A stretch of DNA of 64,000 nt, from positions 38,992-102,991 of the forward strand of contig NZ_JABVCQ010000011.1 of assembly GCF_014145225.1 (NCBI RefSeq). Direction: 5' to 3'. Source of the DNA: Thiospirillum jenense. GTDB lineage: Bacteria > Pseudomonadota > Gammaproteobacteria > Chromatiales > Chromatiaceae. Under the pieces are notes generated by a model. That model searched no databases and had not been told where the DNA came from. It worked only from the letters and a program-made list of their open reading frames with translations. Position 1 is the stretch's first letter; the number at the start of each line of letters is the position of its first letter. The position numbers and the translations under genes were made by a program. Below are positions 17,826 through 26,219 of the stretch, one piece after another.

Positions 17826-19400
17826 TCACCGCCCGAAATGCGCTTTGGCGTCATACAGCGTCTCAACCGTAATCACCGCCAACCCGCGCTCGCGGGCGAA
17901 CTGCTCGGTATTCCGCCGCGCTTTACCACGCACGAAAAACGGAATTTTGCGCAATTCCTGCTCGGCATCCGCTTGCCACTGCGGCGTGTCGGATGACGAG
18001 TCGGGCGCAGCGGCGACTGGCGCAGGTGACGACGCACCCGCGTTAATGTCCACCGCCGCAGCGCCAGCATTGATCGGGGGCGCGGGCGGGGCGTGATCGT
18101 GAAACTCGCTGTCCTCGCGGAACATCGTAATCAAATGCTCCTCCAGCCCCATCATCAACGGATGCACCCAAGTATCAAAAATGACGTTCGCGCCTTCAAA
18201 ACCCATCTGCGGCGCGTAACGAGCGGGAAAATCCTGCACATGCACCGGCGCTGACATCACCGCGCACGGAATACCGAGCCGCTTGGCGATGTGCCGCTCC
18301 ATCTGCGTTCCCAGCACCAACTCCGGTTGCAACGCCGCGACCTGCGCCTCGACCTGCAAATAATCATCGGTAATCAGCGCCTCGACGCCGTACTGCTCCG
18401 CCGCGGCGCGCACCTCGCGGGCAAACTCGCGGCTGTAAGTGCCTAATCCCACAACAGTAAATCCCAATTCCTCGGTAGCGATGCGGGCGGCGGCGGTGAC
18501 GTGCGTGGCGTCACCAAAAATAAACACGCGCTTGCCGGTCAAATAGGTCGAGTCCACCGAGCGCGAGTACCACGGCAACCGCGTTTTGGCAGCAGCGAGT
18601 GCTGGCGCGGGGTCAATGCCGATCACTTGGGCGACTTCGGTGATGAAATCCCGCGTCGCGCCGACACCGATGGGCACGGTGCGCACCCACGGCTGCCGAA
18701 ACATCCGTTCGAGCCACACGCAGGTGCTGTGCGCGACTTCGGGGTACAGGCAGATGTTGAAATCGGCGTTGGGAATGCGCAGCAAATCGGCGGGCGTGGC
18801 ACCGGCGGGCGCGATCACGTTGACCGCGACGCCGAGACTGTCGAGTAACCGCCGCACTTCGGTGATGTCGTCACGGCAGCGAAAACCGAGCGCGGTGGGG
18901 CCGAGTAAATTGGCGAGCGGCTGGCGCCCGTTGAATGGCGAATGATTCACCGGTGAATGACCGCGTAATAAATGCCGCACGAGCGTATGAAATGTTTCAC
19001 TCGCGCCCCAATTCTCTTTACGCGAAAACGCCGGTAATTCGAGCGGCACGACGGGAATGGGTAAACCCATACCCTGCGCTAATGCACCGGGTTGATCTTG
19101 TAATAATTCAGCCGTGCAGGCTTCACCAATTAACATGACCTGCGGTTGAAAACGATCATAGGTCGCTTGCAAGCGCGTTTTGAATAATTCGGCTGTGTCA
19201 CCACCTAAATCCCGCGCTTGAAAAGTTGTATAACTGACCGGCGGGCGCTCGGCGCTACGGGTAATCATGGTGAATAATAAATCGGCGTAGCTGTCGCCGA
19301 CGGGGGCGTGTAATACGCAATGCACCGCGTCCATTGATGCGGCAATGCGCATCGCGCCGATGTGCGGGGGGCCTTCATACGTCCAAACGGTGAGTTCCAT
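17826..19400 (-). CDS. bchB: light-independent protochlorophyllide reductase subunit B
   Basis: BchB is the catalytic partner of BchN in the nitrogenase-like enzyme that, with BchL, reduces ring D of protochlorophyllide in the dark. The 524-residue protein begins [20 protein letters not shown] as in other BchB proteins. It contains [20 protein letters not shown] (the cluster-ligand cysteine region) and [18 protein letters not shown] C-core sequence. The C-terminal PCP_red domain (about residues 468-524: [20 protein letters not shown]) is present, after an Ala/Pro-rich linker. Its GC content is high, as in core genes. bchN, bchL and bchH are not adjacent, which is unusual. This gene marks the organism as a bacteriochlorophyll-making phototroph. 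Confidence 0.95.
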   Translation of the reverse strand: MELTVWTYEGPPHIGAMRIAASMDAVHCVLHAPVGDSYADLLFTMITRSAERPPVSYTTFQARDLGGDTAELFKTRLQATYDRFQPQVMLIGEACTAELLQDQPGALAQGMGLPIPVVPLELPAFSRKENWGASETFHTLVRHLLRGHSPVNHSPFNGRQPLANLLGPTALGFRCRDDITEVRRLLDSLGVAVNVIAPAGATPADLLRIPNADFNICLYPEVAHSTCVWLERMFRQPWVRTVPIGVGATRDFITEVAQVIGIDPAPALAAAKTRLPWYSRSVDSTYLTGKRVFIFGDATHVTAAARIATEELGFTVVGLGTYSREFAREVRAAAEQYGVEALITDDYLQVEAQVAALQPELVLGTQMERHIAKRLGIPCAVMSAPVHVQDFPARYAPQMGFEGANVIFDTWVHPLMMGLEEHLITMFREDSEFHDHAPPAPPINAGAAAVDINAGASSPAPVAAAPDSSSDTPQWQADAEQELRKIPFFVRGKARRNTEQFARERGLAVITVETLYDAKAHFGR

Positions 19401-19469
19401 AGTGAATTTCTATTACTTCGGATCGTTGTTAATTAACTAGGACTGAAACCTATCCGCTAGGTAGTATTA

Positions 19470-20366
19470 TCAGCCATAGTGTCGCTTGCGGTGACAGTTC
19501 GGGCACAATGCTACAACATTATCTATTGTGTCTTCCCCGCCTTCTTTTAATGGAATGATGTGATGCACTTCAAGAAATGGCATGTTCGTCTTTTTGGATA
19601 TGAATGGCGCATCTTTGTTACAATCGTGGCATACACCCTCAGCCTCTCGTAGAGCATAGGCTGCAACTTTCGGATCACGTTTGAACCGATTCACCAGCAC
19701 TTCTATTTGTGATGGTTGTCTATTTCCTTCTGGCTCTGTTATCTCTCCATTTTTCAATACTGTTTCGACTTCATTATTAAATATATCGTCGTCAGAGAGT
19801 AACGACAAGATTCTTTGCAAAACTGCATTGTTTTTTTCAATACAGCCTTGCTTTATAGCAAGTGCTATAACTTTTTCTAAAGCTAGCCTCTCGACTTCGT
19901 AGAAATTATTTTGCCCCCACCGACGATCGTTCTCAATGTTTTCTATTGCATCAGACAATGGAAAGTTAAAAGGCAATGAGAATGATTCGAGGCAAGTGTA
20001 ATGGTAAGTTAACATGTTACTATCGGGGCGAAGCTTTTCTCCAACGTATACGCATCCCGCCTGAATACCAAATATTTTGTTTCCACCTTCTATTGCTCTG
20101 CCTGTCTTTCCATGCGTTTTTCTCGTTATTGTAATCAAAACAAAGTCTTTTGATTCTTTCACTTTATTCAACGGACTCGGTGGTAAATATCCCTTTACTA
20201 AACCGGATTCGGACATAAAATTGACCGCTTCATAAAACCAGTCTATTCCAGCATTGTTGCATATTCTTCTTTTTTCCTCCTCAGTTGGATAACTAGAATA
20301 TGGCGTACCAAGCCGCAAATCTGGAATCAATCGCACAGCAAATATGTCCATAGATTTTTCACCCAA
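19470..20366 (-). CDS. HNH endonuclease domain protein
   Basis: A 298-residue protein whose C-terminal part is an HNH nuclease: CHDCNKDAPF, then LEVHHIIPLKEGGEDTIDN and VALCPNCHRKRH, giving the two CxxC zinc-binding pairs and the HH ... N ... H catalytic core. The N-terminal 220 residues contain a probable DNA- or modified-base-reading region (GNKIFGIQAGCVYVGEKLRP) that I cannot name with certainty. Starts at 20366 or at the ATG at 20351 are both possible. Base composition is AT-richer than bchB next to it. It may be a modification-dependent restriction enzyme, or a member of the adjacent defence/toxin run. Confidence 0.8.
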   Translation of the reverse strand: MGEKSMDIFAVRLIPDLRLGTPYSSYPTEEEKRRICNNAGIDWFYEAVNFMSESGLVKGYLPPSPLNKVKESKDFVLITITRKTHGKTGRAIEGGNKIFGIQAGCVYVGEKLRPDSNMLTYHYTCLESFSLPFNFPLSDAIENIENDRRWGQNNFYEVERLALEKVIALAIKQGCIEKNNAVLQRILSLLSDDDIFNNEVETVLKNGEITEPEGNRQPSQIEVLVNRFKRDPKVAAYALREAEGVCHDCNKDAPFISKKTNMPFLEVHHIIPLKEGGEDTIDNVVALCPNCHRKRHYG

Positions 20367-20402
20367 GTGAAGTTAATGTTAACAACGCAGATCGATCTGA
20401 CA

Positions 20403-20444
20403 TAATCAACCCAACACCAAACAAAATCAACCGCCGCGTGGTGT
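20403..20444. repeat. short dispersed repeat, copy 1
   Basis: AATCAACCCAACACCAAA-type 40-base unit ending CCGCCGCGTGGTGT. It recurs at 21063-21103, 21574-21614 and, degenerate, at 22648-22680. Copies lie between the small minus-strand modules. Confidence 0.7.
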
Positions 20445-20517
20445 CGCATTGCTAATCAGCAACAACACACTAATGCAATCAAAGCACAGGCATCAAGCAG
20501 GTATCCATTCATCCGCG

Positions 20518-20727
20518 TTATTCTCGATCAATTTCTTGCTGTTTAGCGGCAATGAAATCATCCACACTTGACAACATCCCGCGCATTGTCCCTTTAATTG
20601 CGGAGCCGGGCAGCATTGCTGGTCGCGGCAAACGCAAAATAACGAGGTATTCATTGTGATTAAACACGACCGGCTCTAAAGGTTGAATCACGCCGTTTTG
20701 GCAAATTGCTTCAATTGCTTGATACAT
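20518..20727 (-). CDS. AF2212-like (DUF104) antitoxin-family protein
   Basis: A 69-residue protein beginning MYQAIEAICQNGVIQPLEPV, the pattern of the AF2212/DUF104 antitoxin family (VENGVLKPLEP-type strand), followed by a variable C-terminal helix (SSVDDFIAAKQQEIDRE). The ATG at 20727 fits the family better than 20739. No separate toxin gene follows. A degraded second copy of the same locus lies at 22688-22925. Confidence 0.65.
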   Translation of the reverse strand: MYQAIEAICQNGVIQPLEPVVFNHNEYLVILRLPRPAMLPGSAIKGTMRGMLSSVDDFIAAKQQEIDRE

Positions 20728-20808
20728 CACTGACCTCACTGTTTATATCGGCAGTCGCAAATTAGGTTGCGTTGATGCAACTCATTCAACACAATTTGAT
20801 CGCATAGA

Positions 20809-21015
20809 TCACACGATTTTTCCTGTCTTAATGTCAGTGACAGCCTGCTCGAAATCTATCACTTCAATATTGGCTTCATGTCTCGCTTGGTCATAAGCCT
20901 TAATATCATCAAGCTCTTCTAATTCTTCAACTATTTCTCTCCATTCAGAGTACGGAATGATGACAGACCGCGTGTTTGAATTTTCGTCTAAAATATATTC
21001 TGCATGTACATTCAT
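20809..21015 (-). CDS. Phd/YefM- or RelB-like antitoxin
   Basis: A 68-residue acidic protein: an N-terminal strand region with SVIIPYSEWREIVEELEELD, then a charged helix and a short tail (FEQAVTDIKTGKIV). This layout resembles DNA-binding antitoxins of the Phd/RelB groups, which bind their own promoter and a partner toxin. No toxin gene is adjacent in the same direction, so it is either solitary or its partner has been lost. Confidence 0.5.
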   Translation of the reverse strand: MNVHAEYILDENSNTRSVIIPYSEWREIVEELEELDDIKAYDQARHEANIEVIDFEQAVTDIKTGKIV

Positions 21016-21062
21016 AATACCATTACCCTAAATGATTACAACAATGTAGATTAGCTTGATAC

Positions 21063-21103
21063 AATCAACCCAAAACCAAATAAAATCAACCGCCGCGTGG
21101 TGT
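21063..21103. repeat. short dispersed repeat, copy 2
   Basis: Near-identical to the unit at 20403-20444 (CAATCAACCCAAAACCAAAT ... CCGCCGCGTGGTGT), sited between the Phd-like gene and hicA. Confidence 0.7.
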
Positions 21104-21116
21104 TACAACAACATTG

Positions 21117-21305
21117 TCATTTAATTGGTTTAACGCCGAGGTCTTTGCAGATTTTAACCATCAGAACATCATCAATTTCAGTGTGTCGCGGTATAGATGA
21201 ACGCTTGTTTTGATCGGGATTCCACCACCATGAATGATTTCCACCTTCACGGAGAAGTTCACACCTTTGCGAGCGCAAATACTTTACAAATGCGCTGCGT
21301 TTCAT
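21117..21305 (-). CDS. hicA: HicA mRNA interferase toxin
   Basis: A 62-residue HicA toxin: MKRSAFVKYLRSQRCELLRE, then GGNHSWWWNPDQ with the catalytic histidine of the double-stranded-RNA-binding-like fold, RSSIPRHTEIDD and KICKDLGV. HicA cleaves mRNA and is held inactive by HicB. Its start overlaps the stop of the upstream hicB by four bases, giving a hicB-hicA operon. Confidence 0.88.
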   Translation of the reverse strand: MKRSAFVKYLRSQRCELLREGGNHSWWWNPDQNKRSSIPRHTEIDDVLMVKICKDLGVKPIK

Positions 21306-21523
21306 ACAGCGATGTGTTCTTCGGTGTAATTTACACCGGCGGCAGCAATCGCATCCGTTCGGTTGAATTCAATCGCTTCTTGCAGCGTAATACGCAACGT
21401 GTTTAATAACGCTTCACGGGTTTTTTCTTGACAATTAACACCGGGTATTTCTTCAATCCAGCCAATCCACCAATCACCATTTTGTTTAATGACGGCAGTG
21501 TAATTCGCATACATAAATGACAT
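21302..21523 (-). CDS. hicB: HicB antitoxin
   Basis: A 73-residue HicB: YANYTAVIKQNGDWWIGWIE, EIPGVNCQEKTREALLNTLR, then a helix EAIEFNRTDA. It pairs with hicA downstream (four-base overlap). An alternative start at the second methionine (21514) is possible. HicB usually also represses its own promoter. Confidence 0.85.
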   Translation of the reverse strand: MSFMYANYTAVIKQNGDWWIGWIEEIPGVNCQEKTREALLNTLRITLQEAIEFNRTDAIAAAGVNYTEEHIAV

Positions 21524-21573
21524 GTTCCTGATAATTTTTTAGGTATTTTGAATAACGTAAATTGGATTGACAT

Positions 21574-21614
21574 AATCAACCCAATACCAAATAAAACCAA
21601 CCGCCGCATAATGT
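21574..21614. repeat. short dispersed repeat, copy 3
   Basis: Variant of the 20403 repeat (AATCAACCCAATACCAAATA ... CCGCCGCATAATGTT) between the hicBA and DUF4160-DUF2442 modules. Confidence 0.65.
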
Positions 21615-21653
21615 TGAATTGCCAATCGGCAGCAAATCAATTGACCGCTCTGT

Positions 21654-21884
21654 TCAACCAATATGCTCACGCAAAAATTCCGGCGCAAAATCCGCACCAT
21701 TACTCCACGCTAATGTATGTCCTTCTAATTTGAAAGACTTAAAAAATGCAATGTTTTTTAGCGGTTCAAATATTTCACCATACAATTCTGAAGATAAATC
21801 GATGATGCCAGTCGCGCCATCATTAAAAAACAAGCGCACTTTGTACTCTTCAATATATTCAGCATGATTGACATGAATAAACAT
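21654..21884 (-). CDS. DUF2442 protein (module partner of DUF4160)
   Basis: A 76-residue protein with the DUF2442 pattern: NHAEYIEEYKVRLFFNDGAT near the N-terminus, GIIDLSSELYGEIFEPLKNI, then TLAWSNGADFAPEFLRE at the end. DUF2442 proteins are small beta-rich proteins of unproven function that often follow a DUF4160 gene, as here (two-base gap). Five more such pairs occur at 53.8-63.8 kb. A toxin-antitoxin role has been suspected for such pairs but is not shown here. Confidence 0.8.
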   Translation of the reverse strand: MFIHVNHAEYIEEYKVRLFFNDGATGIIDLSSELYGEIFEPLKNIAFFKSFKLEGHTLAWSNGADFAPEFLREHIG

Positions 21885-21886
21885 TT

Positions 21887-22144
21887 TTACTCCAGTGGTT
21901 CAATCTTAGACAATGGTTTTCTGTGTGCTGCGGCTTCCCAATTTGCCATCAATTCGCCCTGATGTAACACATACCAATCGAGCACCACAGTCAATGCTCT
22001 TCTTGGAAATCTACCTGTGACAATCCCCGTTTCAATCTCAACAGTGATTTCGTACTCACCATATTCTGCATGAAAATGTGGCGGCGCATGTTCACGCATG
22101 TACATGCGTATAATAATTCCAAGAAACCGGCTAATTTCGGGCAT
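21887..22144 (-). CDS. DUF4160 protein
   Basis: An 85-residue DUF4160 protein: MPEISRFLGIIIRMYMREHA, PPHFHAEYGEYEITVEIETG, FPRRALTVVLDWYVLHQGEL, MANWEAA. The PPHFHAEYG histidine motif is the family hallmark. The ATG at 22144 matches the family start; an in-frame ATG 21 bases upstream adds a lysine-rich tail. It is immediately followed by DUF2442. Confidence 0.85.
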   Translation of the reverse strand: MPEISRFLGIIIRMYMREHAPPHFHAEYGEYEITVEIETGIVTGRFPRRALTVVLDWYVLHQGELMANWEAAAHRKPLSKIEPLE

Positions 22145-22183
22145 TCGTTTTTTCTTTAGCGGCAAGTCAATTTACATTGAAGA

Positions 22184-22423
22184 TCAAGCAAATTCTACCA
22201 ACTTTTCAACAACTCTTTTATCATAAGTGGGCGCAGGTAACGGACTGCCATCACTTCGCCATAACTCCAACCATTCATTCACGATGTCACACAATTCTGC
22301 ATAAACTGCTTTTTCATCATTCCCGTGACAACACGGGCCAATCACCCCCGGACATTGACCAATAAAACATTGATCTTCATCTGACCAAGCAACACTTTTT
22401 AAGTATTTTGCACTATCATTCAT
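22184..22423 (-). CDS. hicB: HicB-family antitoxin next to a broken hicA
   Basis: A 79-residue HicB-like protein: AWSDEDQCFIGQCPGVIGPC, then NDEKAVYAELCDIVNEWLEL, and a C-terminal tail (SPLPAPTYDKRVVEKLVE). Its start overlaps the end of an upstream hicA reading frame by four bases, the hicA-hicB order. Since that hicA has an in-frame stop codon, the antitoxin would have no toxin to neutralise. Confidence 0.8.
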   Translation of the reverse strand: MNDSAKYLKSVAWSDEDQCFIGQCPGVIGPCCHGNDEKAVYAELCDIVNEWLELWRSDGSPLPAPTYDKRVVEKLVEFA

Positions 22424-22614
22424 TGTTTGGTCTCTTTAATCTTTTGCTGTACTTTGCGCTCTTGATAAATTTTTGCATCATCACCGAATTAACCTGAGAG
22501 TGTCATGCTTACTCCAGAAGGGTGCTGAAAATTGCGGTGACTGCCTTTACCACCACGATTACAAAAGCCTGCTTTTTCAAGATCACGCAGCAATTCTATA
22601 ATTTTGCGTGGCAC
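22420..22614 (-). pseudogene. hicA: hicA with in-frame stop codon
   Basis: Translated from the GTG at 22614 the frame reads VPRKIIELLRDLEKAGFCNR, GGKGSHRNFQHPSGVSMTLS, G, stop, FGDDAKIYQERKVQQKIKET. This is a full HicA in which the stop (TAA, 22489-22491) falls where the family has GK(L/F)GDDA. Everything after the stop is still recognisable HicA, ending with a four-base overlap on hicB. The lesion is a single substitution and looks recent. The toxin is probably inactive. Confidence 0.8.
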
Positions 22615-22687
22615 AGAGTTAATACCTAAAATCGCTTTATTGAATGTAATCAAACAAAATCAAACATCGCGTGGCGTTGCATTGCCA

Positions 22688-22925
22688 GATAGCGGCAACA
22701 CACTCAATACAATCAAGGTACAGGCATCAAGCAGGTATCCATTCATCCGCTTTATTCTCGATCAATCTCTTGTTGTTTAGCAGTAACGAAATCATCCACA
22801 CTGGACAACATCCCGCGCATTGCTCCTTTAATTGCAGAGTCGGGCAGCATTGCTGGTCGCGGCAAACGCAAAGTAACGAGGTGTTCGTTGTGATTAAACA
22901 CGACCGGCTCTAAAGGCGTGAATCA
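22688..22925 (-). pseudogene. decayed second copy of the AF2212-like antitoxin locus
   Basis: This stretch is about 90% identical to 20466-20690, including the flanking GGCATCAAGCAGGTATCCAT and the coding part GGGCAGCATTGCTGGTCGCG. The reading frame is not intact and the 5' coding end is lost after CTCTAAAGGCGTGAATCAC. A degenerate copy of the 20403 repeat (22648-22680) lies just before it, so module and repeat were duplicated together. Nothing else is visible between here and the menE-like gene. Confidence 0.75.
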
Positions 22926-23029
22926 CATCAATAACGAGGCTTTTTATAAACATAACCAAGACGCCGGAGTACAGCCGAAAACCTGATTCAGTGGTGTATA
23001 GTTGCATTGATATAATTCAGGTAATTCAG

Positions 23030-24706
23030 TCATCTTTTAACAATCTCGTTTTCAATTTGTGCCATCATCGCCTGACATTCGGTGAATAACTGTTGCCGAT
23101 CCCATTTCCCCGACGGTAATAATGGCAATTGGTCACGCTGAATAAATACTCGCGGCCGCTGCACCGGTCGTAAATGCGCACGACTCCATTGCATCAATTC
23201 ATCTGGTGCCGCGCTCCCCGTATAGAACGCGAATAATTGCCCACCCCAGTCTGGCGCGGGTATTCCTAATACGACGCACGCCATCACACCTGCGATTTTT
23301 AATAACTGTTGTTCAATAGCCGCCGGCCAAATATTCATGCCCGCAATGACGATGCAATCATCCGCCCGCCCGAGAATTTGTAGCGTGTTATTTGGCAATT
23401 GACACGCCACATCCGCCGTCGTAAACCAGCCATCTTGATTAAGACCAATCCCCGGCCGGCGCTCGGGCGTGGCATAACCGGCCATTAAAATAGCGCCGTG
23501 AATTTGTAATGGTTGAGGTGATTGATCGAGATTGCATGGCGGGCAAGCGTAATTCAGCAACGGCAATGGGTGGTAATCATTTGTGGTGATTAAATCATCG
23601 CTGTTGTTTAATTGCTGGTTGGATAAATCCCCCCTACCCCCCTTTTGCAAAGAGGGGAATACTTCTTCCCCCCCTCTAATAAAGGGGGGTAGAGGCGATT
23701 TAATCAAAGAAGGCAGGGAAGATTTGATCAAGTCGGGCGCGGGGGACAAATCAGGCAATGGTGATTTTATTAATACCTGACTGGCACATAATGAAAAAGT
23801 CTCGGTCATGCCATAACTCAAATGCAATGGCCAACCGGCGGTTAATGCCCGCTGTGCTAATGAATACTCCAATGCTTGCCCACCAATTAACACCGCTTGC
23901 AAACTCGCGGGCGGCGCGGCGTTTAATTCTAATAACCGCGCCAGCATGATCGGCACGAGCGACAGGTGGGTGATGGCGTGATCGTGTAACGCCGCGTTGA
24001 CCTCGGTTGGAACAAATTGTGGCTGTAATACCACTGTTGCACCGGCCACAGCGCAGCGGTAACTGATCGCCAAGCCGCCGACGTGTTGCATGGGTAAACA
24101 ACACAGCCAGCGGTCGCTGTGGTGTAAATGTAACCGTTCATTGACGGCGCGGGCTGAGGCTAAAATGCTACTGCGGCGAAAAAGTGCCAATTTAGGCGCA
24201 CCGCTGCTGCCGCTGGTGCTGACGACGGCGGTGAGCGGATCATCAATTGACCACGCGGCCGCGTTAGTACTGGGTGGATTAAGTCCGGTGGTAATTAATT
24301 GGTGTGTCTCAGATTGCCAACACCATTCGACCGCCGCGGTGGTCAGCCACTGGTCGCGAGTCGCGGACGCCACAGTGTGACTAATCGGCAACAATACGGC
24401 GTTGAGTCGAGCAAGCGCATGTAGCATGACAACCACATCTGCGGTGCCAGCGGGCGTCAATACCACCTGTCCGGCGCGCAATCCCTGCTGGCGTAACAAC
24501 TGGCAACGCGCCGCAACTTGCTCGGCTAAGTCGTTGTAATGTAAAGTAAAATTAGCAGTCAGCACTGCCGGCGTTGTCATGGAGACCGTCGCCGGCGGCC
24601 AGAACGCCTTGACCTGCGCCGTTGCCAACGCGGCCGCCCTAATGCTGTTGGCGACGGCAGTCGATGCAGCTGCCGTACAACACCAGTGCGTGGCCTTGCA
24701 ATTCAA
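23030..24706 (-). CDS. menE: AMP-binding ligase, o-succinylbenzoate-CoA ligase (MenE)-like, with repeat-derived insertion
   Basis: An adenylate-forming CoA ligase. The P-loop STSGSSGAPKLALFRRSS, the LSYGMTETFSLCAS motif and GRADDCIVIAGMNIWPAAIE near the C-terminus are diagnostic, and the short overall domain order best fits MenE, which makes o-succinylbenzoyl-CoA for menaquinone. The protein (up to 558 residues) is longer than usual (about 450). The excess is mostly at about residues 316-370, where a C-rich/G-rich dispersed palindrome (23623-23745) is translated in frame as IKSPLPPFIRGGEE- and SLQKGGRGDL-like sequence. The start is uncertain: 24706 overlaps fur by 68 bases, whereas the ATG at 24580 would not. 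The substrate assignment is moderate. Confidence 0.72.
   Translation of the reverse strand: MNCKATHWCCTAAASTAVANSIRAAALATAQVKAFWPPATVSMTTPAVLTANFTLHYNDLAEQVAARCQLLRQQGLRAGQVVLTPAGTADVVVMLHALARLNAVLLPISHTVASATRDQWLTTAAVEWCWQSETHQLITTGLNPPSTNAAAWSIDDPLTAVVSTSGSSGAPKLALFRRSSILASARAVNERLHLHHSDRWLCCLPMQHVGGLAISYRCAVAGATVVLQPQFVPTEVNAALHDHAITHLSLVPIMLARLLELNAAPPASLQAVLIGGQALEYSLAQRALTAGWPLHLSYGMTETFSLCASQVLIKSPLPDLSPAPDLIKSSLPSLIKSPLPPFIRGGEEVFPSLQKGGRGDLSNQQLNNSDDLITTNDYHPLPLLNYACPPCNLDQSPQPLQIHGAILMAGYATPERRPGIGLNQDGWFTTADVACQLPNNTLQILGRADDCIVIAGMNIWPAAIEQQLLKIAGVMACVVLGIPAPDWGGQLFAFYTGSAAPDELMQWSRAHLRPVQRPRVFIQRDQLPLLPSGKWDRQQLFTECQAMMAQIENEIVKR
23623..23745. repeat. C-rich/G-rich dispersed palindrome inside the ligase gene
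   Basis: AAATCCCCCCTACCCCCCTT ... AAAGGGGGGTAGAGGCGATT followed by TAATCAAA. This is the same repeat type as the intergenic copies at 55253-55298, 57434-57477, 58624-58668 and 60640-60800. Here it sits inside an open coding frame on the opposite strand. Confidence 0.8.
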
Positions 24707-25064
24707 ATCCGTGTTGCGCGGCGATGGCGACTTGACGCTGTTCGATCACTTCGTCGGTAAATTCAACCACTGTGCCACATTCGACACAGATCAGGTGATC
24801 ATGATGCTGCCCGCGATTGAGTTCAAACAGCGACTGTCCGGTGTCGAAATGATGCCGCAGCACCAGCCCGGCCTGCTCAAATTGCGTCAAAACACGGTAC
24901 ACCGTCGCCAATCCAATGTCATCACCCGCGAGTTGCAGCGCCTGATGAATAGCTTCAGCACTCAAATGATGCGATGGTTGTGTGGCGAGCAAGTTGAGAA
25001 TTTTGACACGCGGCAATGTCACCTTCAGCCCAACCGCTTTAATATGTGAGTGTGTATTAGTCAT
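24639..25064 (-). CDS. fur: ferric uptake regulator Fur
   Basis: A 141-residue Fur protein: AVGLKVTLPRVKILNLLATQ, a winged-helix domain with GLATVYRVLTQFEQAGLVLR, the metal-binding HHFDTGQSLFEL and HHDHLICVECG, and a second CIDC pair at the C-terminus. With Fe(II) it represses iron-uptake genes. The divergent bamE gene begins about 100 bases away, the classic fur-bamE (omlA) arrangement. Confidence 0.95.
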   Translation of the reverse strand: MTNTHSHIKAVGLKVTLPRVKILNLLATQPSHHLSAEAIHQALQLAGDDIGLATVYRVLTQFEQAGLVLRHHFDTGQSLFELNRGQHHDHLICVECGTVVEFTDEVIEQRQVAIAAQHGFELQGHALVLYGSCIDCRRQQH

Positions 25065-25165
25065 GGGTGCCGCCAGATTAAGAATTGAATATCACGCGCC
25101 GCCAATTTGCGTTATCATCGCAGGCTAATTTATTGATTTTAACTCTATTGGATGTTGACACGGCA

Positions 25166-25672
25166 ATGCAAAAAATTTTCATATTGATAGAATCATGCGC
25201 ACTGTTCATGGCAGCCGGTTGTGCGAATACGCCCCAGCCAACTGATTACCAAGATTCATTGCTGTCAGACTTACCATTCGTATACAAGATGACAGTTCAA
25301 CAGGGAAATATCGTCACCGAAGAAATGGTGGATCAATTAAAACCTGGAATGACCCAGGCCCAGGTGCGTTATTTACTCGGTACACCGTTATTAGCCGATT
25401 TATTCCATCCCAACCATTGGCATTATCCCTATACCATTAAACGCGGTCATCAGCCAATGGAATTGCGGCAATTAACACTCTTTTTTGAACAAGATGCGCT
25501 GGTGAAAATACAAGGCACTCTGAAACCCGATCCCGAGCGCGCCGCCCGTGCGGCCACGCAGCCGCGTGAATTGGTGATGACCGTTCCCGATTGGCAAGAT
25601 CAACGTGGATTAGTGCAGCGCGTATTAGATGTGATTAACCTTAAAAGCGTCGAGCGCCCGCCCGTGAATTGA
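25166..25672 (+). CDS. bamE: outer membrane protein assembly factor BamE
   Basis: A 168-residue lipoprotein when started at the ATG at 25166. The N-terminus has a signal peptide with a lipobox-like FMAAGC. The mature part shows the SmpA/OmlA (BamE) pattern: VYKMTVQQGNIVTEEMVDQL, KPGMTQAQVRYLLGTPLLAD, FHPNHWHYPYTIKRG and LTLFFEQDALVKIQG. BamE is an accessory lipoprotein of the BAM complex that inserts outer-membrane barrels. The frame is open further upstream to 25085, but that sequence is not family-like. It is divergent from fur and convergent with ratA. Confidence 0.93.
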   Translation: MQKIFILIESCALFMAAGCANTPQPTDYQDSLLSDLPFVYKMTVQQGNIVTEEMVDQLKPGMTQAQVRYLLGTPLLADLFHPNHWHYPYTIKRGHQPMELRQLTLFFEQDALVKIQGTLKPDPERAARAATQPRELVMTVPDWQDQRGLVQRVLDVINLKSVERPPVN

Positions 25673-25708
25673 TAAATCTATTGACTGGCTTCACTCAACC
25701 AATGCACA

Positions 25709-26158
25709 TTACCGCTGGGCAGCGGGCGTTTTATAAATCGCATCCGCCCGTTGACAAAACGCATCTACCAATGAATTGGCAATTTGCCCAAACACGCTGC
25801 CAAATGCGCTGTTAATTAAATGTCCAGTAAATTCAAACTCTAATTGCAATTCCACTTTACAGGCATCCGCTCGCAGGGCGGTAAAGGTCCAGCCGCCTGT
25901 TAATTTACGAAATGGGCCTTCTTGCAGTTCAATTGACATATAGCGCGGCGGCTCAATTCGATTGCAGGTTGAAAAGACTTGATGAATCCCCAGTCGCGCC
26001 ACTTCAATCCGTCCGCATAATTGCTCATCATTGCGCGATAATAATGCTGCCGCATGACACCAGGGCAAAAACTTTGGATAGCCTTCGACATCAGCAACTA
26101 AATGAAACATTTCGGCATCTGAATGCGCCACCAATGCGCTCTTTTTAACAATTGGCAT
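25709..26158 (-). CDS. ratA: RatA/Coq10-type SRPBCC ubiquinone-binding protein
   Basis: A 149-residue START-like (SRPBCC) protein: MPIVKKSALVAHSDAEMFHL, VADVEGYPKFLPWCHAAALL, EGPFRKLTGGWTFTAL, and LVDAFCQRADAIYK at the C-terminus, all typical of the RatA/Coq10 family. Members bind ubiquinone; E. coli RatA has been reported to block 70S assembly. The ATG at 26158 matches the family start. It lies beside bamE, a common gammaproteobacterial neighbourhood. Confidence 0.9.
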   Translation of the reverse strand: MPIVKKSALVAHSDAEMFHLVADVEGYPKFLPWCHAAALLSRNDEQLCGRIEVARLGIHQVFSTCNRIEPPRYMSIELQEGPFRKLTGGWTFTALRADACKVELQLEFEFTGHLINSAFGSVFGQIANSLVDAFCQRADAIYKTPAAQR

Positions 26159-26219
26159 AGTTGAATACTGTCCCCCAATCTGTACTTGATGAGTGTGTGA
26201 TTCATTCACGTTTAATCAC

